This document shows positions 17,188-22,245 of a DNA stretch of 22,245 nucleotides, one piece after another; positions within the stretch are counted from its first letter, which is position 1, and each line of letters begins with the position of its first letter. This DNA comes from JAVXNW01 sp036645575 (GTDB lineage Bacteria > Bacillota > Clostridia > Christensenellales > Aristaeellaceae): assembly GCA_036645575.1 (NCBI GenBank), contig JAVXNW010000042.1, forward strand, positions 1 to 22,245. Direction: 5' to 3'. The notes beneath the pieces were generated by a model. That model saw only the letters and a program-made list of their open reading frames with translations. It was not told the origin of the DNA and did not search any database. The position numbers were made by a program, and so were the translations under genes.

Positions 17188-17934
17188 ATGCAACAACCGA
17201 CAAACGCCCCTCTCAACAAGCGCCACTTATATGAACAGGTTGCCGAGCTGCTCGAGACCGAGATCATCGCGGGTCACGAGGATGGCGAACGCCTGCCCAG
17301 CGAACAGGCGCTTGCTGAACGCTGCGGGGTCAGCCGCACGATCATCCGCGAGGCGTTTAAACTGCTCAAGGCGCGCGGGCTCATCGACTCGCGCACAGGT
17401 TCCGGCGCCTATGTCACGCGCCCCGAGGCGCAGACGCTTTCAGACGTCGTCACCCGCATCATCCGCTTTGACGAAATCGACATACCTGCGGTCTACGACG
17501 TGCGCGGCGTGCTCGAATGCGCCGCCGTCAGCCGCGCGGTCAAGTGCGCGAACGAGGATCAACTGTGCCAGATGGAGGCGCTGCTCGCGCGCCTCAAGGA
17601 TCGCACCATTCCGGTCGAGACGCGCCGCGACCTCGACTTCGCGTTTCACCACCTGATCGCGGAGGCGTCGGGCAACCCGCTGCTCCAGTTGCTGGTCGAG
17701 ACGATGGGCAACGTCATCAAGGACCTGATCACCAGCGGCATCTTCATGGAGGGCGGCATCGACGACGCCATTGTGCGCCATCAGCTGATCATGGACGCAC
17801 TGCGCGCGCGCGACGCGGGCGCGGCCGATCGCGCCATGCAGGCGCACCTAGACCAATCGCTCATCAACGCGCTCAAATACGCCGCCGCGCAGGCACTCAT
17901 CGACGGTAGACGTGCGGACGGGTCGCCCGCATGA
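17188..17934 (+). CDS. GntR-family regulator, FadR subfamily (FCD domain)
   Basis: 248 residues. The winged helix-turn-helix (about 12-78) has the GntR core LPSEQALAERCGVSRTIIREA and the wing GSGAYVTRP. The all-helical FCD effector domain (about 100-235) keeps the metal/ligand residues D150, H154, H198 and H220. Such proteins usually repress nearby catabolic and transport genes until a carboxylate binds. The ATG at 17188 has AAAGGAG 5 nt upstream; the frame extends back into the aldolase gene but without a site. It lies 31 nt before dctP in the same operon, so it probably regulates its own operon through the 15260-15285 site. Confidence 0.92.
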   Translation: MQQPTNAPLNKRHLYEQVAELLETEIIAGHEDGERLPSEQALAERCGVSRTIIREAFKLLKARGLIDSRTGSGAYVTRPEAQTLSDVVTRIIRFDEIDIPAVYDVRGVLECAAVSRAVKCANEDQLCQMEALLARLKDRTIPVETRRDLDFAFHHLIAEASGNPLLQLLVETMGNVIKDLITSGIFMEGGIDDAIVRHQLIMDALRARDAGAADRAMQAHLDQSLINALKYAAAQALIDGRRADGSPA

Positions 17935-17965
17935 ATATAACGAACAACAACAAGGAGGATTCCCC

Positions 17966-18964
17966 ATGAAAAAGATCATTTCTCTGGTTCTGGTGCTCCT
18001 TCTGGCGCTGGGCGCCACGTCCGTCGCGCTGGCTCAGGATCTGGGCGCGCCCGTCAAGCTGGTCGTATCCCTGACCGCGGTGTCCACCGACACGCACGCC
18101 AAGGCCATGATGGAATTTAAGAAGACCGTGGAAGAGCTGTCCGCCGGCAACATTCAGGTGGAAGTCTACACAGACGCCACCTTGTTCTCTCAGGAAGAGG
18201 AAGTGGTCGCGGTGGCCGGCGGCGACGCCGACATGTCGCTCATCTCGGCCTCGTGGCTGACGACCGGATCGCCGTGGATCGGCATGTTCTCCGCCGGCTA
18301 TGTCTTTAAGAGCTACGACCACATGACCAAGGTGCTCAACGGCGAAATCGGCCAGGAAGCCTTTGCCAAGGTGGGCGCGGAGCAGGGCATCCTGCCGCTG
18401 GGCGCGTGGTACTTGGGTTCCCGCCAGATTTCGCTCAGCCAGGACAAGGAGATCAAGACCCCCGCGGACCTCGCGGGCATCAACCTGCGCATGCCCAACT
18501 CGGACGCGTGGCTGCTTCTGGGCCGCGCGCTTGGCGCCAACCCCACCCCGATCTCCTTCTCTGAATTGTACCTGTCGCTGCAGACCGGCGTCGTAGACGG
18601 CCAGGACAACCCGCTGCCCTCCGTCGAGAGCGCGAAGTTCTACGAGGTTCAGAAGTCCATCACCATCACCAACCACTTGGTTGACTCCGTGTGGCCGACG
18701 ATCAACGTGGACAAGTGGAACAGCCTGACCGACGCGCAGAAGGACATCGTGCTCAAGGGCGTCGAAGCGGGCCGCAAGTTCTGCGACGAGACCAACTTGG
18801 GCCGCGAAGCGGAGCTCATCGATACTTTCAAGGCCGCCGGCCTGTCGATCTACTACGCCGACCTCGACGCGTTTGCCGAGCACGTGCTCGACTACTACCT
18901 GAACGACCCCTTCTCCGCCAGCTGGGACCTCGACCTGCTCGAAAAGGTCAAGGCGCTGGGCTAA
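17966..18964 (+). CDS. dctP: TRAP transporter solute-binding protein DctP
   Basis: 332 residues. A Sec signal peptide (1-23, MKKIISLVLVLLLALGATSVALA) is followed by the TRAP DctP fold. Visible landmarks are the PADLAGINLRMP segment with the carboxylate-clamping R175 (168-177) and the QTGVVDGQDNP motif (206-216). There is no lipobox cysteine after the signal peptide, so anchoring in a Gram-positive wall is not explained by sequence. AAGGAGG lies 7 nt before the ATG. It captures an organic or sugar acid outside the cell and delivers it to DctQM encoded next. A hairpin after the stop may keep this mRNA segment more abundant than the membrane genes. Confidence 0.95.
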   Translation: MKKIISLVLVLLLALGATSVALAQDLGAPVKLVVSLTAVSTDTHAKAMMEFKKTVEELSAGNIQVEVYTDATLFSQEEEVVAVAGGDADMSLISASWLTTGSPWIGMFSAGYVFKSYDHMTKVLNGEIGQEAFAKVGAEQGILPLGAWYLGSRQISLSQDKEIKTPADLAGINLRMPNSDAWLLLGRALGANPTPISFSELYLSLQTGVVDGQDNPLPSVESAKFYEVQKSITITNHLVDSVWPTINVDKWNSLTDAQKDIVLKGVEAGRKFCDETNLGREAELIDTFKAAGLSIYYADLDAFAEHVLDYYLNDPFSASWDLDLLEKVKALG

Positions 18965-18965
18965 C

Positions 18966-19003
18966 TCCTCACGGCGTAACGGTTCATTCCTCACGGCGTA
19001 ACG
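18966..19003 (+). repeat. Direct 16-bp repeat after dctP
   Basis: TCCTCACGGCGTAACG occurs exactly at 18966-18981 and 18988-19003, 22 bp apart. The second copy runs into CGCCGT, forming a small stem (ACGGCG-TAA-CGCCGT) followed by TAATTTCT. Confidence 0.75.
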
Positions 19004-19016
19004 CCGTTAATTTCTG

Positions 19017-19046
19017 GCCGTGGCGCGGTTTCGGCCGCGCCACGGC
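19017..19046 (+). terminator. Intercistronic hairpin between dctP and dctQ
   Basis: GCCGTGGCGCGG (19017-19028) and CCGCGCCACGGC (19035-19046) form a perfect 12-bp GC-rich stem with a TTTCGG loop. No U-run follows, so it is more likely an mRNA-stabilising or partial-attenuation structure than a full terminator; dctQ follows after 30 nt with its own ribosome binding site. Confidence 0.6.
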
Positions 19047-19076
19047 GGGGATCACTTTCGGGGGAGGGGGACGCCC

Positions 19077-19706
19077 ATGAACGCACTCAAGAAGGGTCTA
19101 AAAATTCTGCGCGACTGCGTGGAGATATACATCCCGGTCGCCGCGTTTTCGATCATGTTTCTGGTATTCGTCGGGCAAATTTTTTGCCGCTATGTGCTCA
19201 GGCAGCCCATCCAGTGGGCCTACGAGGTCACGGTCACGTGCTATCTGTGGACGGTGGTGCTGGGCGCGTGCTACGCGCAGCGCTGCCGCAGCCACGTCAT
19301 GTTTACGCTCTTTTACGACAAGCTGCCCACCCGGCTCAAGGCGCTGACAACGCTTCTGGGCAACGGCCTGATCGCCTTTGCGATGATCTACGCCTTTGTG
19401 CCCAGCGTTCAGTTCATTGATTTTATGAAGATGCAAGAGACCAGCGTGCTCAAAGTCGGGCTCAACTGGGTGTACATGCCCTACATCGTCTTCATGGTGA
19501 TGATCACCGGGTATATGCTTATTGACATCTACCGGGACGCGCGCGTCGTGCTGGGACTCGCCTCGCAGGAGGAGATTCAGGCCATGCTGCGCGCCAACAA
19601 GTCGGAGGTGCAGGAGGCCATCGCGATAGCGATACAGTCAGATGACGATCTGCCCGCGCAACCCGATCCACAATTGCCCGATGGGCCGAAGGGGGATAAG
19701 CCATGA
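19077..19706 (+). CDS. dctQ: TRAP transporter small permease DctQ
   Basis: 209 residues with four predicted membrane helices (about 17-39, 48-68, 92-112 and 132-152) and the DctQ landmark FCRYVLRQPIQWAYEV (36-51). The C-terminal about 50 residues are hydrophilic and proline-rich, longer than in many DctQ proteins. It forms the membrane unit with DctM for sodium-driven uptake of the DctP ligand. The ATG at 19077 has GGGGGAGGGGG upstream; the frame extends to 19020 through the hairpin but that part is not protein-like. The stop overlaps the dctM start (ATGA). Confidence 0.93.
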   Translation: MNALKKGLKILRDCVEIYIPVAAFSIMFLVFVGQIFCRYVLRQPIQWAYEVTVTCYLWTVVLGACYAQRCRSHVMFTLFYDKLPTRLKALTTLLGNGLIAFAMIYAFVPSVQFIDFMKMQETSVLKVGLNWVYMPYIVFMVMITGYMLIDIYRDARVVLGLASQEEIQAMLRANKSEVQEAIAIAIQSDDDLPAQPDPQLPDGPKGDKP

Positions 19707-20998
19707 GCACGCCGCTGATTGTCTTTTTGATTGTTTTCGTGCTGATCTTCTTGCTCAAGATGCCTATTCCGATGGGCATGATGTGCGCCTGCATCTTTTA
19801 CTTTATCGTCTCGGGCGATCCGGTCAAGATGGTCGCGCAGCAGACGCTCAAGACCTTCTACACGAACTACACGATTGTCGCGGTGCCGCTGTTCATCTTT
19901 GCGGCCAACGTCATGAACTCGGGCAAGGTGACCGACCGGGTCTTCGGGTTTGCGAAGGGCTTTGTGGGGCACCTCAAGGGCGGACTGGGTCACGTAAACG
20001 TGCTGGCATCGCTGGTGTTCTCCGGCATGACCGGCTCGGCGATCGCCGACGCGTCCGGGCTTGGCAAGATGGAAATCGACGCCATGCGCGGCGAGGGCTA
20101 CGACGACGGCTTCTCCTGCGCCGTGACCGCGGCCTCCGCGACCATCGGCCCGATCTTCCCGCCGTCGATCCCCATGGTCATCTACTCGATGCTGTCGGGC
20201 GCGTCGGTCGGCGCGCTGTTCATGGGCGGCATGGTGCCGGGCGTGCTGCTCGCGGGCGCGCTGATGCTCTATGTGGCGTTCGTCGCGCACACGCGCAACT
20301 ACCCGCGCTCCGCCAAAGTGCAGCTAAAGGCCTTCCTGATCTACACCCTGAAGGCGATTCCCGCGATCATGACCCCGGTCATCTTGCTGGTCGGCATCTA
20401 CACCGGCGTCATGACGCCCACCGAGGGCGGCGCGGTCGCCGGGCTGTACGCGCTGCTGATTGCGTTCTTCGCGTACCGCGTGATGGGGCTCAAGGACCTG
20501 TGGACCGTGCTGACCGATACGGTCAAGTCGGTCGGATCGGTGTCGCTGATGATCGGCGCGGCGACCTGCATCAGCTACATCGTCGCGCGCGAGCAGATCG
20601 CGGTGCAGGTGGGCGAGCTGGTGCTGAGCATGACCTCGAACAAGTACATGTTCCTGTTCATCGTCAATATCGCCATCCTGATCCTGGGCATGTTCATCGA
20701 CACATCGGTCATTCAGGTCGTCTTTATTCCGATCCTGCTGCCGGTCGCGCGCGCGTTCGGCATCGACATGGTGCACTTTGGCTTGGTCGTCGTGTTCAAC
20801 ATGATGATCGGCCTGTCCACCCCGCCGTTCGGAATGCTGCTTTTCATCACCAGCGGCATATCCGGGACGCCGCTCAAGGACGTCATCAAGGAGATCTGGC
20901 TGCCGCTCGTCGCGATGATCGTCGTGCTGTTCCTGATCACCTATATCCCCGATATCGTGCTGTTCCTGCCGCGCATGTTCCTGGGCTATACGGGCTAG
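19703..20998 (+). CDS. dctM: TRAP transporter large permease DctM
   Basis: 431-residue polytopic transporter of the DctM family, about 11-12 membrane helices. The conserved SGMTGSAIADASGLG motif (108-122) and the IGPIFPPSIPMVIY re-entrant motif are clear, with a second pseudo-symmetric copy at GLSTPPFGMLLF near residue 375. The start overlaps the dctQ stop by 4 nt, so translation is coupled. It is the last gene of the operon; a strong terminator follows within 25 nt. Confidence 0.95.
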   Translation: MSTPLIVFLIVFVLIFLLKMPIPMGMMCACIFYFIVSGDPVKMVAQQTLKTFYTNYTIVAVPLFIFAANVMNSGKVTDRVFGFAKGFVGHLKGGLGHVNVLASLVFSGMTGSAIADASGLGKMEIDAMRGEGYDDGFSCAVTAASATIGPIFPPSIPMVIYSMLSGASVGALFMGGMVPGVLLAGALMLYVAFVAHTRNYPRSAKVQLKAFLIYTLKAIPAIMTPVILLVGIYTGVMTPTEGGAVAGLYALLIAFFAYRVMGLKDLWTVLTDTVKSVGSVSLMIGAATCISYIVAREQIAVQVGELVLSMTSNKYMFLFIVNIAILILGMFIDTSVIQVVFIPILLPVARAFGIDMVHFGLVVVFNMMIGLSTPPFGMLLFITSGISGTPLKDVIKEIWLPLVAMIVVLFLITYIPDIVLFLPRMFLGYTG

Positions 20999-21021
20999 CC
21001 GCTCGCTATCAAGTATCAAAG

Positions 21022-21061
21022 AAGGGTCATTTGCCGATTGACGTCGGTAAATGACCCTTTT
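21022..21061 (+). terminator. Rho-independent terminator of the TRAP/aldolase operon
   Basis: AAGGGTCATTT (21022-21032) pairs perfectly with AAATGACCCTT (21049-21059), extended inward by CCGA/TCGG around a TTGACG loop, and a TTTT run (21058-21061) overlaps the end of the 3' arm. The symmetric A-stretch on the 5' side would allow it to work in both directions. Confidence 0.9.
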
Positions 21062-21167
21062 GCGTCCCAAAATAGCCGCTTATCAGCCGATTTGAGGCGT
21101 TTTCGGGCGCTGATGTCGCCTTTTGTCGCCTTCGCGCGCCTACCCTCGCTCAATAGGAGGTGACAAT

Positions 21168-22245
21168 ATGCAATCCATTACTTTTTCCGCGTCGCGCATG
21201 GCCTGCCCCGGCTCCATCTTTCTGGCCATGGGCGGCGACAACCTGGCGGAAACCATTCTGTTCGTCCCGCCGCGCGCCTATGCGGACCCAAGCAAGCTGG
21301 CCTTTATCAAGCTGGGCACCGCCACCGACCCGCTGGCCAAGAAGGCGCTCGCGTGGGACGCGGCAAGCGCCGCCTACCGGTGGTCGGTCGAGCGCGCCGA
21401 GCTGCGCGTCGCGGTCGGCGTGAGCGACCTGCGCGGGCAGTTCATGCTGGAATGGCAGACCGCGACCGGCGACGTCGCCACGTGGGAGAGTCGGCTATTC
21501 CCGGTCACGATCGACCGCTCGATCGACATCGACGCGCTGATCGTCGCGGAACAGCCCGGGTACCTGGCCGCGCTCGAGACGCGCATGGACGCAAGCGTCG
21601 CGCAGGCGCAGGCGCACGCCCAGTCGATCGCGCAGATGACCGCGCAGGCCACGACGCTCGCGCCCGGCACGCCCGCAACCGCGACGTCCGAGGTGCGCGC
21701 CGGCGTCGTAAAGCTGACGCTCGGCATTCCAAGGGGCGCAACCGGCGCGCAAGGCGTCAAGGGCGACAAAGGCGACACCGGCGCGGTCGGCGCGCAGGGC
21801 GTTCCGGGCGCGAAGGGGGACACGGGCGTCAAGGGCGATACGGGCGCGGGGCTTTACGTGTTGGGCTATTATGCGACGCCAGCGGCGCTGAGTGCGCAGG
21901 TGGTCAGTCCCAAGCCGGGTGACGCGTACGGCGTTGGCGCGGCGGAGCCCTACGACATCTACATCTGGGGCGGCGGCGCGTGGGTGAACAACGGCTCGCT
22001 GCGCGGACCCAAGGGGGACACCGGCGCGGTCGGGCCCAAGGGCGACAGGGGGCTGACCGGCCCCACGGGCGAAATTGGGCCGTGGGGCGCGGATGGGCTG
22101 CCGGGGCTTGATGGGGCGCAAGGCCCCGAAGGCCCGCCCGGCGCGGCTGGCCCGAACAGGCTATCGACCTCGACATCGACCTCGCTTAACGGGTTGATCA
22201 AGGGCGCGCTTGGCGCGGTCGCCGTGGCCGTCGCTGGCGTCGATT
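21168..22245 (+). CDS. Collagen-like phage tail fibre/baseplate-type protein, partial (runs off right edge)
   Basis: At least 359 residues, with no stop before the window ends. AGGAGGTGA lies a few nt before the ATG. Residues 1-130 form a beta-rich domain (MQSITFSASRMACPGSIFL...) with a layout like phage baseplate upper proteins. A short Ala/Gln-rich helix (131-165) follows, then 13 Gly-X-Y triplets (190-228), a linker domain with YDIYIWGGGAWVNNG (262-276) typical of phage fibres, and 17 more Gly-X-Y triplets (280-330). A Ser/Thr hinge and a hydrophobic Gly/Ala stretch (340-357) end the visible part. No other phage gene is seen in the window. It could be a prophage edge, a phage-like particle or a surface collagen-like protein. 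Confidence 0.8.
   Translation, partial: MQSITFSASRMACPGSIFLAMGGDNLAETILFVPPRAYADPSKLAFIKLGTATDPLAKKALAWDAASAAYRWSVERAELRVAVGVSDLRGQFMLEWQTATGDVATWESRLFPVTIDRSIDIDALIVAEQPGYLAALETRMDASVAQAQAHAQSIAQMTAQATTLAPGTPATATSEVRAGVVKLTLGIPRGATGAQGVKGDKGDTGAVGAQGVPGAKGDTGVKGDTGAGLYVLGYYATPAALSAQVVSPKPGDAYGVGAAEPYDIYIWGGGAWVNNGSLRGPKGDTGAVGPKGDRGLTGPTGEIGPWGADGLPGLDGAQGPEGPPGAAGPNRLSTSTSTSLNGLIKGALGAVAVAVAGVD

Noticed and set aside
19642..21054. Plus-strand frame of 470 codons overlapping dctM
   Set aside because: It is frame-shifted relative to dctM, Arg/His/Asp-rich and without membrane helices, while the dctM frame has all family motifs.
21160..21423. Short frame of 87 codons at the start of the phage-like region
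   Set aside because: Wrong frame: the ribosome binding site and protein-like translation belong to the ATG at 21168, which reads through to the window edge.

Overview
The window looks like chromosomal DNA from a GC-rich member of the Bacillota (Clostridia-like). The evidence is strong AGGAGG-type ribosome binding sites, a near-perfect CtsR operator in front of clpB, a YesM/YesN-type two-component pair, a DacF-type D,D-carboxypeptidase and sigma-A-like promoters (TTGACA-17-TACAAT). No rRNA, tRNA or CRISPR array was seen. The genus cannot be told from the sequence.

Layout: (a) 1-3026, minus strand: a D,D-carboxypeptidase, an HD-GYP protein, the first codons of a membrane protein that runs off the left edge, and upstream of them a pyridoxamine kinase-like gene. 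(b) 3203-7677: an exported FMN/FAD flavoprotein reductase on the minus strand, divergent from a sensor kinase/AraC-type response regulator pair on the plus strand. The reductase has the length and active-site pattern I recall for urocanate reductase (UrdA). (c) 7702-10859: polyphosphate kinase, with a very divergent DprA-like Rossmann protein overlapping its 3' end. (d) 10847-11008: a 162-bp element that folds on itself over its whole length and supplies the stop codons of both flanking convergent genes. (e) 10992-12241, minus strand: a small membrane protein and a stand-alone precorrin-8X methylmutase-like protein without the usual catalytic-histidine segment. (f) 12303-15007: clpB with its promoter and CtsR box. 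(g) 15244-21061: a catabolic operon in the order DapA/NAL-family aldolase, HpcH/HpaI aldolase, FadR-type GntR regulator, then TRAP transporter DctP, DctQ and DctM, closed by a strong terminator. (h) 21168-22245: a collagen-like, phage-tail-fibre-like gene that continues past the right edge.

How the genes work together: the TRAP transporter probably imports an organic or sugar acid. After steps encoded elsewhere, this would be cleaved by one or both pyruvate-type aldolases, with the GntR/FCD protein as the local regulator; a candidate operator overlaps the operon's -10 box. The two-component pair probably senses an extracellular ligand through its Cache-like domain and may control the divergent reductase gene. 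The other genes are housekeeping or stress functions (cell wall, B6 salvage, polyphosphate, ClpB) with several unusual members.
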